A stretch of 64,000 bases of DNA from VXYL01 sp965116345. GTDB lineage: Bacteria; Pseudomonadota; Gammaproteobacteria; Pseudomonadales; Azotimanducaceae. A program made the position numbers and the translations under genes. The notes under the pieces are model-generated. The model searched no databases. It saw nothing but the letters and a program-made list of their open reading frames with translations, and had not been told where the DNA came from. Shown piece after piece: positions 25,795 to 34,033 of the stretch (position 1 is the stretch's first letter; every line of letters starts with the position of its first letter). The stretch spans positions 558,001-622,000 of the forward strand of contig OZ220680.1 in assembly GCA_965116345.1 (NCBI GenBank), given 5' to 3'.

Positions 25795-26610
25795 TCAAGG
25801 CATGCGGGTCATGCCGGCCTGCACCCAGCGCAGGTTGATGCCGATTCGTTCGGCACCGGGTTCCGCCCAGCTGTAGCTCACGGTTTCACCGGCGGCTTCG
25901 TCGACGATCCCGAGTTTCAGGACCGCCGTACGCGTGTTCTGATAGGTGAGGCGGACAAGCTCGACGGCAAAGCCCGTGGGCTTGCCGTCATCGGTGCCGT
26001 CATCGGTGCCATCATCGGTGCCATCATCGGTAATGGAAACGACGAACCCTTCGTCATGGGCGTCGATATCGCGCAACAGGATGAAGTCGTCTTCGGGCGC
26101 AGACGGGTCGATATGGCGTCGCTGGAAGGCGATCCAGCCGCCATAGCGCGTCACGCGGCGGGCCCGGTGGGTGACGCCATCGGCGTCGGTCGCCAGCAGA
26201 TAGTCCTTGGTCAGCCTCCAGGTCGCCGGGAACCCGCCGGGGCAATCGGCCCGGTCATCGGCCACGCCGGTGAACCCGCCCGACTGGGCATGCCACCGGT
26301 AGGAGCAAGCCAACGTCCTAGCTCCGGCCGAGGCGAGCAAGGCCCGGTCGCCATCGAATTCGAACTGCCAGGTCGGCTCGGCGGACGCCGACTGCCCCGC
26401 TGAGCGGGACACGCCGATGCGTTCCTCGCCGAGCGCCTGGAAACGCCAATGCACCCGCGCCACCGGCGTGTCGCCGTCCTGGCTCTGCTGCCAGACCTGT
26501 TCGTTGTTGTTGTAGTCGCCGACGAGCTGCTCGAGCAACCCGCGCGGTTGTCCTCCTGCCGTCGCTGCGACCAAGAGAATGCCCGTCAGGAACGTGCCCT
26601 TGAGCGTCAC
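25795..26610 (-). CDS. CpcT/CpeT-like (DUF1001) protein, exported
   Basis: 271 residues from GTG 26610 (AGAGG seven bases upstream; GTG 26616 also possible). A signal peptide (LTGILLVAATAGGQ) precedes LLEQLVGDYNNNEQVWQQS, the N-terminal signature of the CpcT/CpeT family, then a beta-barrel with CSYRWHAQSGGFTGVA and RYGGWIAFQRRHI. In cyanobacteria CpcT attaches bilins to phycobilisome proteins. Non-photosynthetic homologues like this one have no proven role and may bind tetrapyrrole-like ligands. An in-frame insertion of four TDDG repeats (about residues 192-207) is unusual. It is convergent with the DUF1838 gene (34 bases apart). Confidence 0.7.
   Translation of the reverse strand: MTLKGTFLTGILLVAATAGGQPRGLLEQLVGDYNNNEQVWQQSQDGDTPVARVHWRFQALGEERIGVSRSAGQSASAEPTWQFEFDGDRALLASAGARTLACSYRWHAQSGGFTGVADDRADCPGGFPATWRLTKDYLLATDADGVTHRARRVTRYGGWIAFQRRHIDPSAPEDDFILLRDIDAHDEGFVVSITDDGTDDGTDDGTDDGKPTGFAVELVRLTYQNTRTAVLKLGIVDEAAGETVSYSWAEPGAERIGINLRWVQAGMTRMP
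25987..26034. repeat. 12-bp coding minisatellite (4 units)
   Basis: Four adjacent 12-bp units (GTCATCGGTGCC, GTCATCGGTGCC, ATCATCGGTGCC, ATCATCGGTAAT) inside the CpcT-like gene encode TDDG repeated on the minus strand. Unit number can change by slippage without shifting the frame, altering an acidic loop. Confidence 0.85.
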
Positions 26611-26639
26611 GAACACGCCTCTTGAAACTACATGCCAGA

Positions 26640-26910
26640 CTATGCCGCAACGCGCTCTCCGCCGCCATGGTGCGCACCACCGCGCCCGGCAGCTACACGT
26701 CGACGGCAACGGCCGCATGCTGCGCGTCAAGGCGCGGGGCTGGTCTCGCTTGCGGATGCGCGCCGGGTGGCGGCGGACGACCGGGCGATCGCGAGAACCG
26801 GCGGCGGTCCCCGTCGCGTCCGGGCGCCGACTTTCGCCCCGGCGGAGAAAACCTGCTTCGCCGAGAAGCTCGAGACGTGGCGGACGAAAGGTCCGGCCCG
26901 CAACTGGCGT
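26640..26910 (+). pseudogene. tyrosine-recombinase (phage/island integrase) N-terminal remnant
   Basis: Three successive reading frames each carry a recognisable piece of the N-terminal part of a DUF4102-type integrase. One reads RNALSAAMVRTTAPGSY (cf. the usual 'L T/S A xx V R xx KPGRY'). The next frame reads HVDGNGRMLRVKARG (cf. 'ADGxGLYLRV'). The third reads LVSLADARRVAADDRAIART followed by APTFAPAEKTCFAE and ETWRTKGPARNW. The order and spacing match an intact integrase, so this is one gene broken by two frameshifts and cut off after about 90 residues; the catalytic domain is absent. It marks the scar of a former genomic island. Confidence 0.6.
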
Positions 26911-27150
26911 ATGGCGGAGCTTGCACTCTGCATACCTAAAAACTATACAAACACCGAATGGGACGATGCCAAGGAGCGAGTCAACGTTGCCAATCACGGG
27001 ATCGACTTCGCCACCGCTCAGCGCATTTTCGACGGCCCGGTTCTCACATGGCCCGACACGCGCCGCGACTACGGCGAAGTGCGCCAAGTTGGCGTAGGGC
27101 ACAAGCGCCGCCGTATGCACCTCGGTTCGCACGATTGCGAGGCGGTGAGT
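26911..27150 (+). pseudogene. BrnT-like toxin remnant
   Basis: From an ATG at 26911 the frame gives TNTEWDDAKERVNVANHGID and FATAQRIFDGPVLTWPDTRR then DYGEVRQVGVG, a close match to the first two thirds of BrnT ribonuclease toxins (EWDxxKxxxNxxKHGxxFxxA, then RxxxG). After residue 63 the match stops. The expected strand-final part (VVxTxR...RIISARxA) is only faintly visible in another frame (AAVCTSVRTIARR, then a stop). No BrnA follows. It directly abuts the integrase remnant. The open frame reads on into the downstream outer-membrane protein, which I regard as accidental. Confidence 0.55.
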
Positions 27151-27267
27151 GTTGAGCAAGCCCTCTCAGCCAAGGGCACGAATCCTGCTGGAAGCGCTCC
27201 GTTTGCACAGGCGGACGCACTCTTGCCAAGCTCCGAGACGCCTCTACGCCCCGGCGCGCCGCGCACC

Positions 27268-28233
27268 ATGGAATCCTCAGAGGGCAGGAGACTCGGCACC
27301 CGCGAACGCCGCCCCGTCCTCTCGCGCTTCGTTGCGGTGGTTTCGATAGCCGTTTGCGGCTGTTTCCCCGCCACAGGTGCGACGGCCCAGTGGTACGTCG
27401 GAGTCGGCATAGGCGGCAACGCATCGCGCGACGTCGTCATGGAAAGCCGCAGCAACGACCGCGCGAGCATCTGCGACGAGTACATCAACCCGCGGGCGCT
27501 GTCCGTGGCCGGCTGCACCACTCCCGCCCGCGGCGCGGGCGACGGATGGCTCGCGCCGTTCGATCCCGGCGCGGGTTTCTCGGGGGAGGTGGAACTCGGA
27601 GTCCGCCTGTCGCCGCGATGGCGGCTGGCCGCCGTGTACGCCCGCAGCGGGACGGACTTCGATCAGACGGTGTCGTCCACCGACGCGACCGGCGCGGACT
27701 TCGACAAGATCGGCAACGAACTCTCGGTCGGCGAGGAGACCCTCGGCTCCGCGACCTCCGACGAGTTCCGGATCGTCGCATACCGCGACTGGCCGAACCG
27801 CACGCGGTGGACACCGTACGCGGGTGCCGGCGCGGCCGTCTCGCGCACGCGCAAGGACTTCGCGTGGCTCTGGGCAAGGAGCGCCGACCCCGCGGACATC
27901 GCGACCGGCCTGGGCCAACCCAACGCGGAGGAGATCCGGCGCAACCTCGCCGGCACTGTCAGCGTGGGCGCCCGCGCGCTCAGCGACACCATGGTCGGAT
28001 ACGTCCTGGTCGCCGGCGTCGAGCGCGCGTTGTCAGATAGCGTGTCGGTCGGACTCAAGGCAGAGTGGAAGCGCTTCGAGGCGTTCGAACCGGACGGCTA
28101 CGCGGGCGACCTGCTGCGAAGCCACCCGCCCAACCTGCGCCTCGACGGCAGCGAGCCGGTCAGCGCATGGTCCCGCACCCGCGACACGGGGCGGTTCTCG
28201 GCACTGTTCACCATCCGCTACGCCTTGCCGTAA
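27268..28233 (+). CDS. outer-membrane beta-barrel protein
   Basis: 321 residues from ATG 27268. The N-terminal basic stretch and hydrophobic segment (VLSRFVAVVSIAVCGCFPA) form a signal peptide with cleavage near ATGATA/QW. The mature part starts QWYVGVGIGGNASRDV and alternates amphipathic strands with loops (GFSGEVELGVRLSPRWRLAA, WTPYAGAGAAVSRTRKDFAW), ending RFSALFTIRYALP. This is the opacity/OmpW-like eight-to-ten-strand barrel pattern. The cargo or role is not evident. The start was placed downstream of the integrase/BrnT scar, which shares the reading frame. Confidence 0.72.
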   Translation: MESSEGRRLGTRERRPVLSRFVAVVSIAVCGCFPATGATAQWYVGVGIGGNASRDVVMESRSNDRASICDEYINPRALSVAGCTTPARGAGDGWLAPFDPGAGFSGEVELGVRLSPRWRLAAVYARSGTDFDQTVSSTDATGADFDKIGNELSVGEETLGSATSDEFRIVAYRDWPNRTRWTPYAGAGAAVSRTRKDFAWLWARSADPADIATGLGQPNAEEIRRNLAGTVSVGARALSDTMVGYVLVAGVERALSDSVSVGLKAEWKRFEAFEPDGYAGDLLRSHPPNLRLDGSEPVSAWSRTRDTGRFSALFTIRYALP

Positions 28234-28245
28234 GCGAAACTTCCA

Positions 28246-28281
28246 CCCATCCGCAAGGATGGGCCGCGACCGTCAGGTCGC
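28246..28281. terminator. two tandem hairpins between convergent genes
   Basis: CCCATCC-GCAA-GGATGGG (28246-28263) and GCGACC-GTCA-GGTCGC (28266-28281) follow the outer-membrane protein stop. The second hairpin covers the stop codon of the convergent deacetylase-family gene. No U-tract is present on either strand. They probably act as processing stops or bidirectional terminators. Confidence 0.5.
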
Positions 28282-29211
28282 GCTAGAGCCCTGTTGCGCC
28301 TGCCACGCGTCGACGATCTCGGCGGCTGAGGCGGACCAGACGCCCGCACGGGAAGTGATGTGTTGGAGCGCGGACTCGAACGCGGCGATGCGGTGCGGCT
28401 GGCCGAGGAGCCACGGATGAATGGAGAGTGCGAGCAAGCGCCCATGGCCGGTGCTCTCGGCCTCGGCGAGCAGGTAGTCGCAGGCATCCTTAACCTGGGT
28501 GGCGTAGTCCCACTCCGAGTGCAGGTTGTTATGGATGATGAACTGATCGTCGAGCTCCAGGGACAGCGGCAGCGCGACAAGCGCACCCGACCCGGTGCGG
28601 AACGGGTACGGCATATCGTCGTTGATCCAGTCCGCCATGTAGTCGATGCCGCTCTCGGCGAGCAGGTCCGGCGTGTTCGCGCTCTGGCAACCCGCCGGAC
28701 TCAGCCAGCCTCGCACCGCCCCCCCCTTGGATCGCAGGATCTCCAGGGTTTTCTCGATGAGGGCCGCCTCCTCGGCCACGGACATGCCGCCGTGGTGCAG
28801 CGTGTCCATGTGCCAGGAACCGGCGATTAGCTCGTCGTCGCGGGCGAGCAGCCGTTCGAAGAGCGCGGGACGGCGCTCGGCGATCGCGGCGTTAACCGAA
28901 AAGGTGGGCGTTGCGCCGTACTCGTCGAGTGCCTGGAGGCAGCGCTGGATACCCACCCGGTTGCCGTAGTCCCGCAACGTGAAGTGACGCAGATCCGGAT
29001 AGGCCGTCGTCATACCCCCGGGCGGCGCGAACGGCTTGCCGCTCTGGTTCAGCGGGAAGAACTGCACCGCGACATTGACCCAGAGCGCGAGCCTTGCGCC
29101 ACCCGGCCACACGACGGGCTCGCGGCGGGCCAGCATCGAGAAATCGTAGCGGTCGTGGTCCATGCCGTAGCCGCGATGGGCGTAGTCGAGGTAGCTGCGA
29201 TCGAGGGGCAC
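28273..29211 (-). CDS. polysaccharide-deacetylase-family hydrolase, PuuE/imidase-like (copy A)
   Basis: 312 residues, no signal peptide. Core motifs are WPGGARLALWVNVAVQFFPL, FTLRDYGNRVGIQRCLQALD (characteristic of the PuuE-like clade), then ELIAGSWHMDTLHHGGMS (candidate metal histidines) and LLALSIHPWLLGQPHRI near the C-terminus. Cytoplasmic members of this clade include allantoinase PuuE and cyclic imide hydrolase, which open cyclic amides rather than act on sugars. It is third in a three-gene leftward operon with a second homologue and an isochorismatase-type hydrolase. Gaps are 3 and 6 bases. Confidence 0.8.
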   Translation of the reverse strand: MPLDRSYLDYAHRGYGMDHDRYDFSMLARREPVVWPGGARLALWVNVAVQFFPLNQSGKPFAPPGGMTTAYPDLRHFTLRDYGNRVGIQRCLQALDEYGATPTFSVNAAIAERRPALFERLLARDDELIAGSWHMDTLHHGGMSVAEEAALIEKTLEILRSKGGAVRGWLSPAGCQSANTPDLLAESGIDYMADWINDDMPYPFRTGSGALVALPLSLELDDQFIIHNNLHSEWDYATQVKDACDYLLAEAESTGHGRLLALSIHPWLLGQPHRIAAFESALQHITSRAGVWSASAAEIVDAWQAQQGSSAT

Positions 29212-29217
29212 TTTCGT

Positions 29218-30141
29218 CTACGCCAGCCGTTCGGACGGGCTGCGTCCCTGGGCCGCGACTGCGGCGTCGTAGTAGTTGTCGAGAAAAAACTCGGCAATCT
29301 CGCGACCGGTGGTAGCCCACACGTCGGTGTGGCCGGTCACGTAGGCCAGCGCATCCTCGAAAGCCTTGATCCGATGCGGGTGCGCGACCTGGTAGGCATG
29401 CAGCGGGACGCACATCACCGTGCCGCCCGCTTCGCCTTCGCGATACAGCCTGTCGAACGCCTGCTTGATCATGTCGCCGTAGCGCCGTGGCTCGATGCGG
29501 TTCACCACGTAGGCGATGGTGTCGTTGAGTTCCAGCGAATACGGCACCGATACGAAGCGTCTGCCCGAACGCACGCGGACCGGGGTCGGCTGATCGTCGT
29601 GAAAGAGGTCGCAGGTGTAGATGCCGCCCGCTTCGGCGAACAGATCCAGGGTCCGCTCGGTATGGGTGAGCGCCGGTGCCAGGTACCCGGCGCATCGCTG
29701 ACCCGTGTGCCGGGCGATGCTCGCCACGGAGTCCTCGATCATGGCGCGTTCCTGAACCTCGTCCATGCCGTAGGTGTAGCGGGTGTTGTAGATGCCGTGG
29801 CTGAAGAACTCCCAGTGCCGCGCCTTGCACAACTCGATGATCTCCGGATGGTGGTCGCACAGCGCCACCGACAGACTGATGGAACCCCGCACGCCGTAGG
29901 CGTCCAGGAGTTCCATCATGCGCATGTGGCCGACACGGTTGCCGTAGTCCCGGGTGCCGTAGCCCTGGATGTCCGGCACGGGTCGGGGCCACGCCGACCG
30001 ATGCGGATTGCGCGGCGGATCGAGTTCGTAGAACTCGATGTTCGGGGCCACCCAGAAGGCGAGCTTGGCGCCGTTCGGCCAACGGATCGGCAGCCGTTCG
30101 TCCCAGGCGCGGTAGCGGTAGAGATCGAGGTCTTCGCGCAT
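29218..30141 (-). CDS. polysaccharide-deacetylase-family hydrolase, PuuE/imidase-like (copy B)
   Basis: 307 residues, cytoplasmic. Motifs: WPNGAKLAFWVAPNIEFYEL, GTRDYGNRVGHMRMMELLDA, HWEFFSHGIYNTRYTYGMDE (metal-site histidine block), GYLAPALTHTERTLDLFAEA, and VMCVPLHAYQVAHPHRIKAF. It is a clear paralogue of the next gene (about the same length and motif order) but with a different second metal block, so the pair may form a heteromer or act on successive cyclic intermediates. The copy sits between the isochorismatase-type gene and copy A. Confidence 0.8.
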   Translation of the reverse strand: MREDLDLYRYRAWDERLPIRWPNGAKLAFWVAPNIEFYELDPPRNPHRSAWPRPVPDIQGYGTRDYGNRVGHMRMMELLDAYGVRGSISLSVALCDHHPEIIELCKARHWEFFSHGIYNTRYTYGMDEVQERAMIEDSVASIARHTGQRCAGYLAPALTHTERTLDLFAEAGGIYTCDLFHDDQPTPVRVRSGRRFVSVPYSLELNDTIAYVVNRIEPRRYGDMIKQAFDRLYREGEAGGTVMCVPLHAYQVAHPHRIKAFEDALAYVTGHTDVWATTGREIAEFFLDNYYDAAVAAQGRSPSERLA

Positions 30142-30144
30142 CGG

Positions 30145-30858
30145 CTAGAAGCCGGTACGGCGCGCCTCGCGGATCGGCGCGCATCCCGGGTGCGCCCGGA
30201 GCCAGGCCTCCACCATCTCGAAAGGTTCGACGTCCGCGTACTTCAGCATCATGTCGCAGAGGTTGGCGAAATGCGGAATCTCGTGTTTGTCGGCCACGCC
30301 TTCCTCGACCACGATCGTGCGGTAGCCGTGCGACAACGAAGCGACCGCCGAGGCGCGCACACAGCCCGACGTGCTGCCGCCGCTGAGGATGACCGTGTCC
30401 ACCTTGTGCCAGACCAGCAGCGACGGAACCAGGCTGTCGTGGAATACGCTGGCCATTCGCTTGTTGACGATGGCGTCGCGCTTGGCGTCGACGTCGAGGC
30501 GGGGGTCGAGTTCCGCCCTTGCACCGTTCTCCTTGATGTTCTGCAGCGAGTTGTCGGTATTGGTCCGGGTGCCCCAGACCCCCGCATCGTCGGCATTGTC
30601 CATATACGCGACATAGGTCCAGATGACGGGCATGTTCCGCTCCCGCGCAAGCGCCGAGAGCCGGTTGATGAAGTCGATCTGATCGGGGTGGGTCTGGTAG
30701 GCGGTGGCGAAGGCGTCGATGTCCGTGTAGGCACGCTGCAGGTCGATGTTGATGAGAGCCGCTTTGTCGCCGAATCCGAACTTGGCGCGGTTGGGGTTGG
30801 ATCTGACCTGTTCCCAGTATTGGCGCGGCGTCAGCTCCGAAGTCTCCATCACCGGCAT
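30145..30858 (-). CDS. isochorismatase-family cysteine amidohydrolase
   Basis: 237 residues from ATG 30858 (ATG 30849 is possible). The catalytic triad can be placed: Asp39 in ALINIDLQRAYTD, Lys133 in IVNKRMASVFHDS, and Cys166 in LSGGSTSGCVRASAVA. This is the N-carbamoylsarcosine amidase/maleamate amidase (NicF) type fold, which releases ammonia from acyclic amides. First gene of the leftward trio, its start is 37 bases from operator copy 2. With two imidase-like genes behind it, the natural reading is ring opening followed by deamidation. The exact substrate is inference. Confidence 0.85.
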   Translation of the reverse strand: MPVMETSELTPRQYWEQVRSNPNRAKFGFGDKAALINIDLQRAYTDIDAFATAYQTHPDQIDFINRLSALARERNMPVIWTYVAYMDNADDAGVWGTRTNTDNSLQNIKENGARAELDPRLDVDAKRDAIVNKRMASVFHDSLVPSLLVWHKVDTVILSGGSTSGCVRASAVASLSHGYRTIVVEEGVADKHEIPHFANLCDMMLKYADVEPFEMVEAWLRAHPGCAPIREARRTGF

Positions 30859-30895
30859 GGGCGACGTTCCAAGGCGTTGTCGACCGATAAAAGCA

Positions 30896-30911
30896 TATTG
30901 ATATAGCAATA
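30896..30911. promoter_or_regulatory. 16-bp palindromic operator, copy 2
   Basis: TATTGATATAGCAATA: one mismatch in the right arm compared with copy 1. It lies in the divergent gap between the isochorismatase-type gene and the FAD oxidase gene, 37 bases from the leftward start and 59 from the rightward ATG at 30971. Confidence 0.72.
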
Positions 30912-30970
30912 GCAACTTCGGGGTATACTCGCGCTGAGTCCCCAACGCGGTGGCCAAATTGACGGATCAG

Positions 30971-32548
30971 ATGTCGTCGTCCGCACGCGACCGCGAATTC
31001 GACATCCTGCGGCAACGGCTCCTGGCCGGCGAGGTGTTGACCGATCCCGATTCCCTCGAACTGTACGGCGAAGACATCAGCGGTGACGCCGGCGTGTTGC
31101 TCGCCGTCATCAGACCGAAGGATACCGAAACCCTCGTCACCGCCGTGGGTTTCGCCGCCGAGCGCGGAATCGCCCTGCTGCCCCGCGGCGGCGGCATGTC
31201 GTATAGCGGCGGCTACGTGCGTCCCGATGCGCCGGCGATCTGCGTGGATCTCGGTGCGATGGACCGGGTGCTCGAAGTCAATGCCGAGGACATGTACGTC
31301 ACGGTCGAAGCAGGCTGCACCTGGCAGCGGCTCTACCGGACGCTCGAGCCCATGGGTGTTCGAACGCCGTTCTGGGGTACGTTGTCAGGGCTCATGGCCA
31401 GCGTCGGCGGCGGTCTCTCCCAGAACAGCCTGTTCTGGGGCAGCGGCCGGCACGGTTCCGCCGCGGACTCGGTGGTCGGTTTCGAGATCGTGCTCGCCAG
31501 CGGCGAGGTGCTGCGCACGGGCGTCGGCGCACAGTCCGCTTCGACGCCGTTCTTTCGGCACTACGGGCCGGATCTGACCGGCCTCTTCACCTGCGACAAC
31601 GGCGCACTCGGCATCAAGGCGACGGTGACGCTGAAACTGATCCCCCTGGCCCAGGGACGCGCCTACGCGAGCTACGCCTTCGCCGACCACGCGGGCTTGG
31701 TCAAGGCCATGTCCGAGGTGTCCCGCCGGGGTCTGGCCGAGGCGTGTTTCGCGTTCGATCCGACCTTGCAGCGACAACGCATGAAGCGCGAGTCCCTGGC
31801 CACCGACGTCAAGGCGCTCGGCAACGTCATGACGAGACAGGGCGGCGTGCTGCGAGGTCTTCGCGAAGGCGTGCGCACCGCGATCGCCGGGCGCGGCTTC
31901 CTCGACGAGGACCGTTTCTCGGTCCACTTCGTGATCGAAGAGGCAACCCAGGCAGCCGCCGATACCGGCGCCGCCCGGATCGCCGCCATCTGCGCCGACG
32001 CCGGTGGCCAGGAGGTCGAGAACAGCGTACCCAAGATCGCCCGGGCCAATCCCTTCGGACCCCTCAACTCGCTGGTCGGTCCGGGCGGCGAGCGGTGGCT
32101 GCCGGTGCACGGTCTGCTGCCCCATTCCAAGGCCGCGGCCGCGTTCGAGGCGATCGACGCCTTGTTCGAACGTAACAAGGCGGTGCTCGAGACGCACGGC
32201 ATCGCACACGGGACGCTGCTCACCTTCGCCGACACCAATTGCTTCGTGATCGAGCCGGTGTTCTATTGGCCGGACAAGCTGAACGCCCTGCACCGGCACA
32301 CCGTCGAAGACGCCATGCTCGCGAAGTTCACGCCTCGGCCCGAGAACCCGGCCGCACGAGCCGAAGTCATGCGCCTGCGCAACGAAATCGTGGCTTTGTT
32401 CGGGACGATGGGGGCGGCACACCTGCAGATCGGTCGGCTGTATCCCTATCTGGGGAATCTCGAGACGCCGCCCCGCCGGCTGCTCGAAGCAATCAAGGAA
32501 CATCTCGACCCCGACGGTCTGATCAACCCCGGAGTGCTCGGCCTGTGA
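30971..32548 (+). CDS. GlcD/VAO-type FAD-linked oxidase
   Basis: 525 residues from ATG 30971 (in-frame GTG 30950 is the longer option; neither has a good ribosome site). The PCMH-type FAD domain is seen in IALLPRGGGMSYSGGY, VTVEAGCTWQRLYRTLE and GGGLSQNSLFWGSGRHGSAA. The C-terminus has the EHLDPDGLINPGVLG end typical of FAD oxidases of 2-hydroxy acids. The family oxidises D-2-hydroxy acids, alkylphenols or similar alcohols. It is the first gene of the rightward unit opposite the amidohydrolase operon and overlaps the following gene (GTGA). Confidence 0.85.
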   Translation: MSSSARDREFDILRQRLLAGEVLTDPDSLELYGEDISGDAGVLLAVIRPKDTETLVTAVGFAAERGIALLPRGGGMSYSGGYVRPDAPAICVDLGAMDRVLEVNAEDMYVTVEAGCTWQRLYRTLEPMGVRTPFWGTLSGLMASVGGGLSQNSLFWGSGRHGSAADSVVGFEIVLASGEVLRTGVGAQSASTPFFRHYGPDLTGLFTCDNGALGIKATVTLKLIPLAQGRAYASYAFADHAGLVKAMSEVSRRGLAEACFAFDPTLQRQRMKRESLATDVKALGNVMTRQGGVLRGLREGVRTAIAGRGFLDEDRFSVHFVIEEATQAAADTGAARIAAICADAGGQEVENSVPKIARANPFGPLNSLVGPGGERWLPVHGLLPHSKAAAAFEAIDALFERNKAVLETHGIAHGTLLTFADTNCFVIEPVFYWPDKLNALHRHTVEDAMLAKFTPRPENPAARAEVMRLRNEIVALFGTMGAAHLQIGRLYPYLGNLETPPRRLLEAIKEHLDPDGLINPGVLGL

Positions 32549-34020
32549 TCGACGCCGGCATGCCGAACATCCTCAAGTCGAGCGCGCGGGTGGCATTCGG
32601 CCAGGGAACCCTGGACCTGCACTACCGGCTCGCAGGCAGTGGCCCGCCGTTGTTCCTGCTGCACCCGTCGCCGCTCTCTTCCGCTTTCATGGAACCCCTG
32701 CTGCGGCGCCTTGCCGGGCGGGCAACCCTGATTGCGCCGGATACGCCGGGGTTCGGTGCGTCCGACGGAATCGGTGCCGAGACGTTGGGACTCGACCCCT
32801 ACGTCAACGCGATGATCGCGCTTCGACGCGCACTTCGGCTTGAACACGTCGCGGTCTACGGTTCCGCCACCGGTGCGCAGATCGCGATCGAGTGGGCCAA
32901 GGCGGACCCGGACGGCGTGGTCGGCGTCGTTATCGACAACGCGGCGAGTTTCACCGATCCGGAACGCGACAGGATCATGGACGGCTACTTCCCCGACGTG
33001 AGCCCGGCGGCGGACGGCGCCCACCTGGCCAGGGCTTGGCAAGCCGCTCACGACGCCACGATGTTCTTCCCGTGGCAATACCCCGCCGAGGAGAACCGCG
33101 TCGCCGGCCGGGTCGCCCCCGCGCCCGCCATCGACACGACGGCCAAGGGTTACCTGTCGGCGGGGCCGGGCTACGAGAACGCCTACCGCGCGGCGTTCCG
33201 CAACGAACGCGCCGAGCGCGTGCGGCCGATCCGCGTACCGCTGGTCGTCATGCGCTGGCAGGGCAGCATCCTCAAACGCTGGACGGACCGGTTCGACGAC
33301 TACACTTGGGGCGACAACGTCGTCATGGCCCACTGCGGGCCGGATCCCGCCCAACGCTGGGCGTGTCTCGAGGGCCATCTGCCAGCCGTCCTACCGAAGC
33401 GCACAACCCGCGCCGATGCGCTCTGTCTCGATACGGGTCGCGTTCGATACGCGGCCACCGAGTTCGGCCAAGTGCGCTATCGACCGCCGCCGGCGTCGCC
33501 GCAGGAGGATGCCCCCGGTTGGGGCAACATCGTGCTGGCCGGCCTTGGCGAATCGCTCGACTCGCTGCCCGTGCACCACACCGTCCGCAACGCCTGGCTG
33601 TTCGACCTCCCCGGACATGGGGGTGCCGAAACTCCCGACAGCCTTGATGTCGAGCGCTGCATCCGGGCCATCGGGCAAGCCCTCGCAGTCGTCGGTCCGG
33701 GCCGCTTCACGCTCACGGGCGCCGGAGCGGCGGCCAGGTTGGCCGAAGGTGTCGCCGCCCGGGACGACCGGCTGACCTGCGTCTCGATTCCGCTCTTCGC
33801 CTACCGGGGCGCGCTTGTGGATCTCGCCCCGGAGACGTCCGGTGCCCACCAGTGGCGCGCCTGGCACTGGACGCGCCGCCAGTTCCTGAACCGCAACACG
33901 ACCCCGCCGAGTCCCGCACGCCTGACGCGGAGGATGCTGGACCTTGTCGATGCCGCCCCGGTGTACCGTGCCCTGCAGCCGATGCTCGAAGGCGGGCAGC
34001 GCACCGGGATTGAGCGATAA
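32545..34020 (+). CDS. tandem alpha/beta-hydrolase-like protein lacking the nucleophile serine
   Basis: 491 residues from GTG 32545 in a GTGA overlap with the oxidase gene. The first half is an alpha/beta-hydrolase (LHYRLAGSGPPLFLLHPSPL, IAPDTPGFGASDG), but its nucleophile elbow reads VYGSATGAQIA, so the central residue of GxSxG is Ala. The second half looks like another hydrolase unit (NAWLFDLPGHGGAETPD) whose elbow is TLTGAGAAARLA, again without serine. Usual family length is about 280, so this is a duplication or fusion. It may be a binding or scaffolding protein, or use a different chemistry. Its stop is 13 bases before a MITE-like element. Confidence 0.75.
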   Translation: MIDAGMPNILKSSARVAFGQGTLDLHYRLAGSGPPLFLLHPSPLSSAFMEPLLRRLAGRATLIAPDTPGFGASDGIGAETLGLDPYVNAMIALRRALRLEHVAVYGSATGAQIAIEWAKADPDGVVGVVIDNAASFTDPERDRIMDGYFPDVSPAADGAHLARAWQAAHDATMFFPWQYPAEENRVAGRVAPAPAIDTTAKGYLSAGPGYENAYRAAFRNERAERVRPIRVPLVVMRWQGSILKRWTDRFDDYTWGDNVVMAHCGPDPAQRWACLEGHLPAVLPKRTTRADALCLDTGRVRYAATEFGQVRYRPPPASPQEDAPGWGNIVLAGLGESLDSLPVHHTVRNAWLFDLPGHGGAETPDSLDVERCIRAIGQALAVVGPGRFTLTGAGAAARLAEGVAARDDRLTCVSIPLFAYRGALVDLAPETSGAHQWRAWHWTRRQFLNRNTTPPSPARLTRRMLDLVDAAPVYRALQPMLEGGQRTGIER

Positions 34021-34033
34021 TGTCCACGCTGGC

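Noticed and set aside
25795..26610. Phycobilisome bilin lyase role for the CpcT-like protein
   Set aside because: Nothing else suggests photosynthesis, and the protein has a signal peptide. Only the family fold is supported.
26632..28233. 533-residue protein joining integrase, BrnT and outer-membrane barrel
   Set aside because: The segments belong to unrelated families, and the barrel has its own ATG and signal peptide at 27268. The joined frame is read-through of a scar.
28273..30141. Cell-wall or chitin deacetylase function for the deacetylase-family genes
   Set aside because: They lack signal peptides and carry the PuuE-clade RDYGNRVG block. Their neighbours are amide hydrolases, not envelope genes.
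28892..31015. 707-codon minus-strand frame spanning three genes
   Set aside because: It crosses both deacetylase-family genes and the amidohydrolase in another phase. Those have conserved catalytic motifs; this frame has none.
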